In this document: positions 1 through 8,662 of the stretch, one piece after another
Numbering within the stretch: position 1 is the stretch's first letter
How the letters are laid out: each line of letters begins with the position of its first letter
Assembly: GCF_000005825.2 (NCBI RefSeq)
Contig: NC_013791.2
Coordinates: 3,100,001 to 3,164,000, forward strand
Source of the DNA: Alkalihalophilus pseudofirmus OF4
GTDB taxonomy: Bacteria; Bacillota; Bacilli; Bacillales; Bacillaceae_D
Direction of reading: 5' to 3'
Length of the DNA: 64,000 nucleotides
Notes under the pieces: model-generated
The model's database searches: none
Told to the model about the DNA's origin: nothing
Seen by the model: the letters and a program-made list of their open reading frames with translations, nothing else
Translations under genes and position numbers: made by a program

Positions 1-630
1 TCCCTTAGAGACATTCATCTCTCTGTTATCAACCCGAAAGGAAAAGTGATCAAAACTCATGACGGTGATATGATCTTTACTCACTTTGGAATTTCCGGTC
101 CGGCTGCTCTTCGCTGCAGCCAGTATGTGGTTAAAGCATTAAAGAAATTTTCCGTTAAGACCATTGAAATGCAAATTGACCTTTTTCCTGCCACTAATAA
201 AGAAATGCTCTTTCAAAATTTAGTGAAACGCGTCAAAGAGGAACCAAAAAAATCCTTAAAGAACTTATTAAAAGGCTTTGTACCTGAACGCTTTCTTTTA
301 TTTATGTTCGAGCAGCTGGACCTAGATAGTACTCAGGCAGCTAACACTTTTTCACATGACCGCTTACGTGAGATCGCCGGCTTCTGTAAGGCCTTTTCTT
401 TTAAAGCAAATGGTACGCTCTCTATAGAAAAAGCGTTTGTTACAGGCGGAGGCGTTTCTGTTAAAGAAGTAGAACCGAAAACGATGCAGTCTAAGAAGAA
501 GCAAGGTCTCTTCTTCTGCGGAGAAGTATTAGATATTCATGGATATACAGGAGGATATAATATTACCTGCGCCTTCTCTACTGGCTACACGGCTGGAAAA
601 GCAGCAGGAGAGCTAGTCAGCTCATTATAG
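1..630 (+). CDS. NAD(P)/FAD-dependent oxidoreductase, YtfP/HI0933 family (3' part)
   Basis: The frame is open from base 1, so the start and the N-terminal FAD-binding Rossmann fold lie outside the window. The roughly 209 visible residues hold the family's C-terminal marks: THFGISGPAALR in the inserted domain, VTGGGVSVKEV, and the closing LFFCGEVLDIHGYTGGYN, which covers the second FAD contact. Members are soluble flavoproteins of the HI0933/BaiN group with poorly defined substrates. No gene follows for about 500 bp; the next visible terminator on this strand is near 854-886. Family assignment is firm, function is not. Confidence 0.88.
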   Translation, partial: SLRDIHLSVINPKGKVIKTHDGDMIFTHFGISGPAALRCSQYVVKALKKFSVKTIEMQIDLFPATNKEMLFQNLVKRVKEEPKKSLKNLLKGFVPERFLLFMFEQLDLDSTQAANTFSHDRLREIAGFCKAFSFKANGTLSIEKAFVTGGGVSVKEVEPKTMQSKKKQGLFFCGEVLDIHGYTGGYNITCAFSTGYTAGKAAGELVSSL

Positions 631-641
631 GGGAATTTAAG

Positions 642-810
642 TTATTCACAATTCCACAGATCACTCCCCTTAATAAACCAATATTTGTCCGTTTGGATTT
701 CAACAGACTGTGCATAACTCATTTTTTATCCACAAGTTATACACAGTCTGTTAGTATTTTCTGAAAATTTGTTGATAACGCTTTCTTTATTAACAAATTT
801 ATGTGGATAT
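642..810. promoter_or_regulatory. cluster of DnaA boxes
   Basis: Four exact matches to TTATNCACA lie within 104 bp: TTATTCACA (642-650, +), TTATGCACA (709-717, -), TTATCCACA (726-734, +) and TTATACACA (737-745, +), the last two starting 11 bp apart. Two one-mismatch boxes follow on the minus strand (770-778 TTATCAACA, 802-810 ATATCCACA). DnaA-box clusters away from oriC are known in Bacillus. Binding by DnaA is inferred from sequence. Confidence 0.7.
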
Positions 811-853
811 AATATGTGATTGAATATTCATTCATTTAATGATAAAAGAAAAG

Positions 854-886
854 AGGAGCTGCCCTTGTGGACAGCTCCTTTTTCTC
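854..886 (+). terminator. intrinsic terminator
   Basis: GGAGCTG/CAGCTCC hairpin followed by TTTTTCTC. It sits about 220 bp after the flavoprotein stop. It could end that transcript or a short RNA starting from the TATAAT at 808-813. Confidence 0.6.
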
Positions 887-898
887 TCATTTGTGAAC

Positions 899-1075
899 CG
901 GCGTAATTATATGCTGAGATCATACATAACCATCTGGCATCGACGCATATCTCAGTTGAACCGACGCAATTACCTTAGAAAAGTGCAATAACATTCGGCA
1001 ATGACGCATATACGTGTGGAACGAGCGTAATTAGTGTTCTTACCGACGCATAAACTGCTTGAAAACGTACAATTA
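899..1075. repeat. array of nine degenerate units with 21-bp period
   Basis: Short motifs of the form CGACGCAWWTW, or its variants GCGTAATTA and ACATAA, recur with the equivalent base at 903, 924, 945, 966, 985, 1006, 1027, 1048 and 1069. Spacings are 21, 21, 21, 19, 21, 21, 21 and 21. The clearest units are at 941, 962, 1002 and 1044. The bases between motifs are not conserved. No ORF covers the array, which lies between the flavoprotein terminator and the 3' end of leuS. Confidence 0.7.
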
Positions 1076-1131
1076 CGGTTTAGCAGCCAGCTGAGCGACT
1101 TCAGCCAGAACAGTCGCTTTCACTTTTCCTT

Positions 1132-3555
1132 TTAGCTCACTACGATATTAACCAGCTTACCTGGGACGGCGATAATTTTTCTTACCGTTTTGCCGCCGAT
1201 TGCTTCTTGAACTTTGTCGTCATTCTTTGCGATTTCTTCCATTTGATCGCGTGATGCATCTGCTGGAATTACAAGCTTTGCACGTACTTTACCGTTAATT
1301 TGAACAACTACTTCTACTTCATTTTCAACAAGAAGTGATTCTTCGTATGTTGGCCACTCAGCATATGTGATGGTTTCGTTGTGTCCGAACTTCTGCCAAA
1401 GCTCTTCTGCAATGTGAGGAGCGAGTGGCGCTAGAAGCTTAACAAAGCCTTCCATTAACTCACGTGGAAGCTTCTCTTGTTTGTAGGCATCATTGATGAA
1501 CACCATCATTTGAGAAATTCCAACGTTAAAGCGAAGCGCTGCAAAGTCTTCCGTCACTTTTTTGACCGTTTGGTGATACGTACGGATAAATTCATCTGTC
1601 CCTTTTGTATCTGTGATTGCAGGGTTCAGCTCGTTTGTCTTTTCATCGATAAATAGACGCCATACACGATCTAAGAATCTGCGTGCTCCGTCTAAGCCGT
1701 TTGTAGACCAAGCGATCGATGCATCAAGAGGTCCCATGAACATCTCGTATAAACGCAGGGTATCTGCACCATGGCTTAGAACGATATCATCAGGATTAAC
1801 TACGTTTCCTTTTGATTTACTCATCTTCTCATTGTTTTCACCAAGAATCATTCCTTGGTTATAAAGCTTTTGGAACGGCTCTTTCGTTGGCACAACTCCA
1901 AGGTCATAAAGGAACTTGTGCCAGAAGCGTGCATACAACAAGTGAAGAACCGCATGCTCTGCTCCGCCAATATAAATATCTACAGGCAGCCATTGCTTTA
2001 ATTTTTCAGGATCTGCTAAGGCTTCGCTGTTGTTTGGATCGATGTAGCGAAGATAATACCAGCAGCTTCCTGCCCAGTTAGGCATTGTGTTTGTTTCGCG
2101 TCTGCCCTTCATGCCCGTTTTAGGATCTGTCACTTCAAGCCATTCTTTGTGGTTAGCAAGCGGTGATTCTCCTGTATCAGACGGCTTGATCTCATCCATT
2201 TTTGGCAAAGTTAATGGCAGTTCTTCATAAGCGACCGGTGTCATTGAACCGTCTTCCCAGTGAATCATAGGAATTGGCTCACCCCAGTAACGCTGACGGC
2301 TGAATAACCAGTCACGTAGACGGTACGTTACTTTTTTCGTTCCGTAATGATTCGCTTCAAGCCATTCAATCATATTTGTAATAGCAGATTCTTTATCAAG
2401 ACCGTTAAGGAAGTCAGAATTTACATGCTCCCCGTCACCTGTATAAGCCTCTTTTAGAACGTCTCCGCCAGCTACTACTTCAATAATTTCAAGGTCAAAC
2501 GTCTTAGCGAACTCATAATCACGCTCATCATGAGCCGGAACAGCCATAATTGCTCCAGTACCGTAGCTTACAAGTACGTAATCAGCAATCCAGATCGGAA
2601 TACGTTTACCGTTGGCAGGGTTTACAGCAAATGCACCTGTAAATACGCCCGTCTTTTCTTTAGAAAGCTCTGTACGCTCTAAATCACTCTTTAATGCCAC
2701 TTGTTTTTTATACTTCTCGACAGCTTCTTGTTGTTCTGCTGTTGTAATTACATCTACCAGCTTATGTTCAGGAGCAAGCACCATATAAGTTGCGCCAAAT
2801 AATGTATCCGGCCGAGTCGTGAATACATCAACTTTCTCCGCGTCGTGTCCGTCTACTTTAAATGTAACCTCAGCCCCTTCTGAACGGCCGATCCAGTTGC
2901 GCTGCATATCTTTGATGCTTTCTGACCAATCAAGCTCATCAAGGTCTTCTAACAAGCGGTCAGCATAAGCTGTAATTTTCAACATCCATTGTTTCATGGG
3001 ACGACGTTCTACAGGGTGCCCCCCGCGCTCACTTTTCCCGTCAATAACTTCTTCATTTGCAAGTACTGTTCCAAGTGCAGGGCACCAGTTTACAGCTACT
3101 TCATCAATGTAAGCCAACCCTTTTTCATAAAGCTTTAAGAAAATCCATTGTGTCCACTTATAATAATCAGGGTCAATCGTATTCACTTCTCGGTCCCAAT
3201 CATAAGAGAAACCAAGTGACTTAATTTGACGGCGGAACGTATCAATATTTTTCAGCGTGAATTCAGCTGGATCGTTTCCTGTGTCTAGTGCATATTGCTC
3301 TGCTGGAAGTCCAAATGCATCCCAGCCCATTGGATGAAGCACATTATACCCTTGCATTCTTTTCATACGTGATAGAATATCTGTTGCCGTATAGCCTTCT
3401 GGGTGACCAACATGCAGGCCAGCTCCTGATGGGAATGGAAACATATCTAAAGCATAAAACTTTGGCTTATCTGCCTCTTCTGTAGTTTTGAACGTTTTAT
3501 TTTCTTCCCAATGCTTTTGCCACTTTTTTTCAATGTCTAAATGTGAAAACGACAT
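1132..3555 (-). CDS. leuS: leucyl-tRNA synthetase
   Basis: Charges tRNA-Leu with leucine in the cytoplasm. The 807 residues match the bacterial class Ia enzyme. The HIGH-type signature [11 protein letters not shown] is near residues 41-51. The CP1 editing domain shows [14 protein letters not shown] and [15 protein letters not shown]. The KMSKS loop [10 protein letters not shown] is near residue 575, followed by the anticodon-binding and C-terminal domains. The start has a GAAGGAGG ribosome-binding site. Expression is set by the T-box leader directly upstream. No obvious intrinsic terminator follows the stop. Confidence 0.98.
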   Translation of the reverse strand: MSFSHLDIEKKWQKHWEENKTFKTTEEADKPKFYALDMFPFPSGAGLHVGHPEGYTATDILSRMKRMQGYNVLHPMGWDAFGLPAEQYALDTGNDPAEFTLKNIDTFRRQIKSLGFSYDWDREVNTIDPDYYKWTQWIFLKLYEKGLAYIDEVAVNWCPALGTVLANEEVIDGKSERGGHPVERRPMKQWMLKITAYADRLLEDLDELDWSESIKDMQRNWIGRSEGAEVTFKVDGHDAEKVDVFTTRPDTLFGATYMVLAPEHKLVDVITTAEQQEAVEKYKKQVALKSDLERTELSKEKTGVFTGAFAVNPANGKRIPIWIADYVLVSYGTGAIMAVPAHDERDYEFAKTFDLEIIEVVAGGDVLKEAYTGDGEHVNSDFLNGLDKESAITNMIEWLEANHYGTKKVTYRLRDWLFSRQRYWGEPIPMIHWEDGSMTPVAYEELPLTLPKMDEIKPSDTGESPLANHKEWLEVTDPKTGMKGRRETNTMPNWAGSCWYYLRYIDPNNSEALADPEKLKQWLPVDIYIGGAEHAVLHLLYARFWHKFLYDLGVVPTKEPFQKLYNQGMILGENNEKMSKSKGNVVNPDDIVLSHGADTLRLYEMFMGPLDASIAWSTNGLDGARRFLDRVWRLFIDEKTNELNPAITDTKGTDEFIRTYHQTVKKVTEDFAALRFNVGISQMMVFINDAYKQEKLPRELMEGFVKLLAPLAPHIAEELWQKFGHNETITYAEWPTYEESLLVENEVEVVVQINGKVRAKLVIPADASRDQMEEIAKNDDKVQEAIGGKTVRKIIAVPGKLVNIVVS

Positions 3556-3699
3556 ATCTTTTCCTCCTTCGAGTTTATACGTATTGTTGTCATCCTGCCT
3601 GCTTGAGCTATCTATTCATGATTGCCACGCAACCTCATTTTCAATCGAACGATTAGGGTTAAATTGAAATCACAAGATTTTAAATCGCTAATGATTTTA

Positions 3700-3962
3700 A
3701 GAAACAAAAAACTCCCGCCCCTAACAATAGTCAGGGACGAGAGTTGTGTTATTCCCGCGGTACCACCCAAATTAACAAGTAACATTACTTGTTCGCTCAG
3801 CACGCTTAACGGACGTGACCCGTTGAGAATTACTACATTTTTCACTCTCAAAACTAAAAGGCGAGTTCATCATATCCTTCTGGCAGACTTTCAGCAGCCG
3901 TCTGCTCTCTTATTTCCCAGATATCATTACTACTCCTTCTAAACGTCTTAATATGAACTTAA
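3700..3962 (-). promoter_or_regulatory. T-box leader of leuS
   Basis: The minus-strand leader carries the conserved T-box GGTGGTACCGCGGG (about 3754-3767). Next comes a terminator helix with a T run (3704-3744) that competes with the antiterminator. In the stem I region the sequence GAA-CTC-GCC puts a CTC leucine codon (3863-3865) in the specifier position. Uncharged tRNA-Leu should favour read-through into leuS. Confidence 0.93.
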
Positions 3963-3967
3963 TTAGT

Positions 3968-3996
3968 ATTGTATGAAGTGAATCGTTCGATGTCAA
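3968..3996 (-). promoter_or_regulatory. sigma-A promoter of leuS
   Basis: TTGACA (3991-3996), 17-bp spacer, TACAAT (3968-3973), read on the minus strand, placed just upstream of the T-box leader. Confidence 0.85.
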
Positions 3997-4020
3997 GCTT
4001 TAACAACACTATATTCCGAT

Positions 4021-5229
4021 TTAACTCGGCAGGTTCATCTCTTCTTTTTCTAAGGACATGTTTCTCTTAATAATAGGGGTGTCATATTTCATAAGAAACA
4101 CGATTGCTATTCCAAACATAACTAAGAGCACATAAATGAGAATTGTCATTGAATAGAAATCCACTAACATTCCTCCGAGTAATGGTCCGATCATTTTCCC
4201 TCCAGTAGACACACTGTTGACAATCCCTTGATAGAACCCCTCTTTTCCCTTCGGAGCTAAATCATTTGCTATCGTCGGTACAGCCGGCCATACAAACATT
4301 TCACCAAACGTCAAGATAATCATCGCAGCTAAAAATCCGCTGAAGATTGTTGCTTCAGACAGCACGATATAAGAAGCCATAAAAATAATGACACCTACTA
4401 TCATTTGACCTTTTAAGGACATCTTACCCCTTTTAATCAGCCATGAGACCACAGGCTGTGCAAAAACGATCATTAGACCGTTCACTGTCCAAAATAAACT
4501 ATATTGCTGCAAGGAAATACCCAGAGATTGCGTATGAACAGACACATTAGCCTGCCACTGCGTGTAGGCAACCCAGCAGATAAAAAAGGCAACGGATAGC
4601 AAAAGTAATGAATGAAGCCGGTAATTGCTTCGGAGAGAAGTCTTTTGTTCAAATACATTCACAGCATTGGCGTCAGCTGTTTTCGCCTTCATCCCTCTAA
4701 ATGCAAAAACTACAAATACGAGCAGAAAAGCATACATCAAAGCATTCGCGCTAAACACATAGGTTAATTGAATAGAAGCAACGATCCCTACCAATGCTGT
4801 TCCAAGCGCTACTCCTACATTTTGCGCGACGTACATGGCATTAAACGGCTTTCTTCCCCCTTCAGGCCATAGACTTCCACCTAAGGCATACATCGCTGGA
4901 AACATCATTCCAGAACCAAATCCAAGCCCCATTAATAAAAACATATAAAAGTAATAGCTATGAAAAAAGGCCAATATCGTAGCACTTATGGTTGTAATAA
5001 TAATAGATAAAATCATTGTCCGGTAGGCACCTATTTTATCGAATAATCTTCCGCCGATAAGGTTGCCGATCACCCCGGCAAAAGCATTAAGCATTAATAT
5101 AAATCCAGCTGCTGTTAATGAGCGTCCTAATTCTTGGTGGATGATAATCGCATTTAGCGGCCATAAAAAAGAAGCCCCCGTCACATTAATCACCATCGCC
5201 ACTACTAACAGCCAAAGAGCCTTAGGCAT
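4021..5229 (-). CDS. yttB: MFS transporter, YttB-like
   Basis: Integral membrane protein of 402 residues with about 12 hydrophobic segments. The motif GGRLFDKIGAYR after the second segment is the major facilitator loop 2-3 signature. The middle cytoplasmic loop (around MKAKTADANAVNVFEQKTS) separates the two six-helix halves. Substrate is unknown; drug/H+ antiport is a family-based guess. A GAAGGAGG site precedes the ATG. The gene shares the leuS strand but lies upstream of the leuS promoter, so it forms a separate unit. The symbol rests on similarity and on position next to leuS and ytqAB. Confidence 0.75.
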   Translation of the reverse strand: MPKALWLLVVAMVINVTGASFLWPLNAIIIHQELGRSLTAAGFILMLNAFAGVIGNLIGGRLFDKIGAYRTMILSIIITTISATILAFFHSYYFYMFLLMGLGFGSGMMFPAMYALGGSLWPEGGRKPFNAMYVAQNVGVALGTALVGIVASIQLTYVFSANALMYAFLLVFVVFAFRGMKAKTADANAVNVFEQKTSLRSNYRLHSLLLLSVAFFICWVAYTQWQANVSVHTQSLGISLQQYSLFWTVNGLMIVFAQPVVSWLIKRGKMSLKGQMIVGVIIFMASYIVLSEATIFSGFLAAMIILTFGEMFVWPAVPTIANDLAPKGKEGFYQGIVNSVSTGGKMIGPLLGGMLVDFYSMTILIYVLLVMFGIAIVFLMKYDTPIIKRNMSLEKEEMNLPS

Positions 5230-5450
5230 AAAAGCGCCCTCCTTCTTCTAACGTGTAACGCGAGCATTATTTCGAGCACCAAAATAATACTAGTAGAATC
5301 ATCTGAAGAACGCAATCATTTTTTCGTATTTACATACTGTCTGAATCTTTGCCATTTCTTTTTTTCACCAAGACTCTCATGCTACAATAATCTTGCTACA
5401 AGTATGAAAGAAAATCGAATGGACCTAATATTTTAGAGAGGCTGACTTAT

Positions 5451-6431
5451 ATGTGTAATCAATCGATAGTAAACGCCGCTGACTCTGAGCGTTTCAAACA
5501 GTTTGGCGATAAACGCTATTATTCATGGAATAACCACCTACGTCAGCATTTTGGCGAGAAAGTTTTTAAAGTTTCACTTGATGCTGGCTTTGATTGCCCG
5601 AACAGAGACGGATCTGCAGCTTACGGAGGCTGTACATTTTGCAGCGAAAGAGGGTCTGGTGATTTTGCTGGTGACCGCTCAGATGACCTTGTCACTCAAT
5701 TTAATACCATTAAAGAACGAATGCACCATAAATGGAAAAGCGGCAAATACATCGGCTACTTCCAAGCGTACACAAATACATACGCCCCGGTTCGCACCTT
5801 GCGTAAATATTATGAAGTGATACTCGAGCAAGAAGGCGTCGTTGGTTTATCTATCGCCACAAGGCCTGACTGTCTTCCTGATGATGTCGTTGAGTATTTG
5901 GCTGAGTTAAATGAACGAACCTATCTATGGGTAGAGCTAGGCTTACAAACAATTCATGAAGAGACAGCACAGCTTATCAACCGTGCTCATGACTATCAAT
6001 GCTATGTAGAAGGTGTAAAAAAGTTAAGAAAGCACGGGATCCGCGTGTGTGCTCACATCATTAACGGGCTCCCAAAAGAAGATCATAAGATGATGATGGA
6101 AACAGCACGTGAAGTTTCTAAGCTCGATGTTCAAGGGATTAAGATCCACTCTCTTCACCTTTTGAAAAAAACCCCTATGGTCAAACAATATGAAAAAGGA
6201 CTGGTTGAATTCATGAGCATGGAAGAGTATGTAAACCTTGTTGTTGACCAACTTGAAGTGATTCCGCCGCACTTTGTCATTCATCGATTAACAGGAGATG
6301 GCCCTGCAGATTTAATGATCGGCCCGATGTGGAGCACTCAAAAGTGGTCGGTATTCAATGCCATTGAAGCGGAACTTAAGCGCCGTGACAGCTGGCAAGG
6401 TAAGTTTTATCAAGCGGAGGTTAAAGAATAG
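5451..6431 (+). CDS. mnmL: radical SAM protein MnmL (YtqA), tRNA wobble uridine modification
   Basis: 326 residues of the TIGR01212 radical SAM family. The 4Fe-4S cysteines appear as C49-x11-C61-x2-C64 within CPNRDG...GGCTFC. Later blocks RPDCLPDDVV, LGLQTIHEET and HIINGLPKED are typical of the family. In Gram-positives YtqA/MnmL acts with YtqB/MnmM in forming mnm5s2U at tRNA position 34, MnmL converting the cmnm5 side chain to nm5. The stop TAG abuts the ATG of the next gene with no gap, so the pair is co-transcribed. The function comes from published work on B. subtilis homologues. Confidence 0.88.
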   Translation: MCNQSIVNAADSERFKQFGDKRYYSWNNHLRQHFGEKVFKVSLDAGFDCPNRDGSAAYGGCTFCSERGSGDFAGDRSDDLVTQFNTIKERMHHKWKSGKYIGYFQAYTNTYAPVRTLRKYYEVILEQEGVVGLSIATRPDCLPDDVVEYLAELNERTYLWVELGLQTIHEETAQLINRAHDYQCYVEGVKKLRKHGIRVCAHIINGLPKEDHKMMMETAREVSKLDVQGIKIHSLHLLKKTPMVKQYEKGLVEFMSMEEYVNLVVDQLEVIPPHFVIHRLTGDGPADLMIGPMWSTQKWSVFNAIEAELKRRDSWQGKFYQAEVKE

Positions 6432-7004
6432 ATGAAATTATTAGGCGTTCTTCCTTTTGCGCGTTTTTTACTTGAACGAAGTATCTCACCAGGTGATATT
6501 GCCGTCGATTGTACTGCAGGAAACGGGCACGATACTTTATTCTTAGCAAACTTAGTTGGCAATACTGGCCATGTGTACAGTGTTGATATCCAAGAAACTG
6601 CGATCACAAACACAAAATTAAAAGTAGGAGAGGCTGAAGTGGCCAATCGAGTAACCCTTCACCAAAGCGGACATGAACATATTTCTACTCTCATTCCAAA
6701 AGAAGAATATGGTCGGGTCAAAGGGGCGATTTTTAATTTGGGTTACCTTCCTGGAGGGGATAAGTCGATTGTGACTCAATCTCAGACCACAATTAAAGCA
6801 ATTGACTCTCTACTTGAACTCATGCCCAAGGGAGGCATGATTGTGCTTGTCATTTACCATGGACATGCCGAAGGGGCTGCAGAACGTGATCATTTGAGAG
6901 AGTATGTAACAAGACTTGACCAAAAAAAAGCTCATGTTCTAAACTATTCGTTTATTAATCAAGCGAATAATCCCCCGTTCATTGTTGCGATAGAAAAAAG
7001 ATAA
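6432..7004 (+). CDS. mnmM: tRNA 5-aminomethyl-2-thiouridine methyltransferase MnmM (YtqB)
   Basis: 190-residue class I SAM-dependent methyltransferase. The cofactor loop is DCTAGNGHDT (residues 26-35), followed by the acidic strand end VYSVDIQ. FNLGYLPGGDKS is the family's catalytic-side motif. Known homologues add the methyl group to nm5s2U to give mnm5s2U in tRNA, the step after MnmL. The start directly abuts mnmL, and its ribosome-binding site (GGAGG) lies inside the mnmL 3' end, which suggests coupled translation. Confidence 0.88.
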   Translation: MKLLGVLPFARFLLERSISPGDIAVDCTAGNGHDTLFLANLVGNTGHVYSVDIQETAITNTKLKVGEAEVANRVTLHQSGHEHISTLIPKEEYGRVKGAIFNLGYLPGGDKSIVTQSQTTIKAIDSLLELMPKGGMIVLVIYHGHAEGAAERDHLREYVTRLDQKKAHVLNYSFINQANNPPFIVAIEKR

Positions 7005-7030
7005 GTGAGTTCAGTATCAAAAAGATTAGT

Positions 7031-7058
7031 TGACAAGTTTCGTGATTTCTTTACACTT
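7031..7058 (+). promoter_or_regulatory. sigma-A promoter of ytiB
   Basis: TTGACA (7031-7036), 16-bp spacer, TACACT (7053-7058), about 75 bp before the chosen ytiB start. Confidence 0.55.
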
Positions 7059-7132
7059 ATATAAAAGAAATGATTGATAAATCAAACTTTTTATTGGAAA
7101 TAAGTTCAATATTACGAAGGGGTGTACTCATC

Positions 7133-7699
7133 ATGACAATTCTTGATTCGATCTTAGACTATAACAAATCATTTGTTGAAACAAAGCAGTATGAACCATT
7201 CCAAACAACGAAGTTTCCAGACAAGAAACTTGTAATCCTTACGTGTATGGATACTCGTCTTGTCGAACTCCTTCACCGGGCTATGGATCTAAAAAATGGG
7301 GATGCCAAAATTATCCGTAATGCAGGTGCTGTTATTTCTCACCCATTCGGAAGTATTATGAGAAGTATTTTAGTGGCGGTCTATGAGCTGCAGGCTGATG
7401 AAGTCGTTGTAGTTGGACACCACGGCTGCGGTATGGCAGGACTCGAGTCTGAATCCATTCTTGAGAAAGCAAAAGAGAGAGGACTCGACGTAGATGTAGT
7501 GGATACGCTTGAATACTCAGGCATTGATGTGAAAGGGTTCTTAACAGGCTTCTCAAAAGTTGAAGATAATGTTGCTCATAGTGTTGATGTGATTAATAAT
7601 CATCCGTTATTCGTTCGCCAAATTCCGGTTCACGGGCTTGTAATTTGCCCTGACACAGGGAAACTAGATGTCGTTGTAAATGGATACGATCATCTATAA
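7133..7699 (+). CDS. ytiB: beta-carbonic anhydrase, YtiB type
   Basis: Interconverts CO2 and bicarbonate. The 188-residue form starting MTILDS is chosen because GAAGGGG lies about 10 nt upstream; an in-frame ATG at 7070 has no such site. Zinc ligands C38, H96 and C99 (CMDTR and HHGCG) and the D40-R42 dyad are all present. Length equals B. subtilis YtiB. The gene stands alone between a promoter and a terminator. A gamma-class homologue lies 3 kb downstream. Confidence 0.9.
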   Translation: MTILDSILDYNKSFVETKQYEPFQTTKFPDKKLVILTCMDTRLVELLHRAMDLKNGDAKIIRNAGAVISHPFGSIMRSILVAVYELQADEVVVVGHHGCGMAGLESESILEKAKERGLDVDVVDTLEYSGIDVKGFLTGFSKVEDNVAHSVDVINNHPLFVRQIPVHGLVICPDTGKLDVVVNGYDHL

Positions 7700-7704
7700 T
7701 TACA

Positions 7705-7744
7705 AAATCCGCTGCCATCTATGTGCAGCGGATTCTTTATTTTA
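7705..7744 (+). terminator. intrinsic terminator of ytiB
   Basis: ATCCGCTGC/GCAGCGGAT stem followed by TCTTTATTTT. Confidence 0.85.
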
Positions 7745-7749
7745 CGTCA

Positions 7750-8598
7750 TCACTTTTTCTTTATCAACCTTTTATTAATCAACCATTCTACGAGAGACCA
7801 AGGTAAAATGCTTTTGAAAAGCACTAACAGTCGGACCCCTTTACCAGCATGATAGCGGAACTTAGGCTTTTTTGCTTCCGAGATTTTGACAATCAGTTGA
7901 ATGACTTCAGCAGGATCTTGGGCGCCTGCTGCTGTTTGTTTTGCTTGCTGATAAATAGAATCAAAAAATGGATCATTCATCCCATTCTTTTTTGAACGAA
8001 CACTTTCCAGTCCTTTGTTCCAAATATTTGTTTGAAAAGAACCTGCTTCAATCAGACAGACATAAATATTTTGCGGAAGGAGCTCTAAACGCAGAGATTC
8101 GCTAAATCCGCCAATAGCAAATTTGGACGTAACATATGGTGCCAGCCCCGGAAATCCGACTCTGCCGCTAATGCTTCCTAGATTAATGATCTTTGCTCCT
8201 TTTCCATTCTTTAATAACGGCAAAAACGTCTTCGTCATTGTGATGACGCCAAACAAGTTCGTATCTAGCTGCTTCCGCCATTCCTCTATTTCAAGCTTCT
8301 CAATCATTCCGCCTGCGCTGTACCCTGCATTATTCACCAGCACATTTAATTGACCATATTGCGATTCCACATATAAAAATGCCTCTTTAATATGATCTTC
8401 TCTCGTGACATCAAGCTGAATTACATCTATTAAATGACTGGTCCCTTCACGCTTGGCTCTATCTAGCAGTTCATTGCTCTTTTTCACATCTCGCACCGCT
8501 GCGATGACTTGGCATCCCCTTTTGGCAAGCGATAATGATGACAATAATCCAAATCCGCTGTTCGCTCCTGTAATAAGGACGACTCTTTTATGTCCCAT
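7750..8598 (-). CDS. short-chain dehydrogenase/reductase, YusZ-like
   Basis: 282 residues with a classical SDR fold: cofactor motif TGANSGFG near residue 10, NNAGYS at the end of strand 4, and catalytic S...Y-x3-K as NLGSISG and YVTSK. A basic C-terminal tail (KRLIKKK) follows a hydrophobic stretch and may touch the membrane. Substrate unknown. The start at 8598 is chosen because AGGAGG lies about 10 nt upstream. The longer in-frame ATG at 8634 lies inside the terminator of the preceding gene, so it is unlikely. Confidence 0.85.
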   Translation of the reverse strand: MGHKRVVLITGANSGFGLLSSLSLAKRGCQVIAAVRDVKKSNELLDRAKREGTSHLIDVIQLDVTREDHIKEAFLYVESQYGQLNVLVNNAGYSAGGMIEKLEIEEWRKQLDTNLFGVITMTKTFLPLLKNGKGAKIINLGSISGRVGFPGLAPYVTSKFAIGGFSESLRLELLPQNIYVCLIEAGSFQTNIWNKGLESVRSKKNGMNDPFFDSIYQQAKQTAAGAQDPAEVIQLIVKISEAKKPKFRYHAGKGVRLLVLFKSILPWSLVEWLINKRLIKKK

Positions 8599-8611
8599 CC
8601 AATGTACGCCT

Positions 8612-8650
8612 CCTAAAAAAAGAACTGCAGCCATCTAACTCGCTGCAGCC
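8612..8650 (-). terminator. intrinsic terminator after ytpB
   Basis: CTGCAGC/GCTGCAG stem followed by TTCTTTTTTT on the minus strand. The T run directly precedes the AGGAGG of the downstream SDR, so only read-through or a separate start would express the SDR. Confidence 0.8.
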
Positions 8651-8662
8651 TATCTCTATCGT

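Noticed and set aside
899-1075. CRISPR array
   Set aside because: Motifs are about 10 bp and degenerate with a strict 21-bp step; there are no 25-40 bp repeats, no unique spacers of even length and no cas genes.
3612-3942. Overlapping frames on both strands in the leuS leader
   Set aside because: They lie over the T-box leader, whose conserved RNA elements explain the sequence; no ribosome-binding sites.
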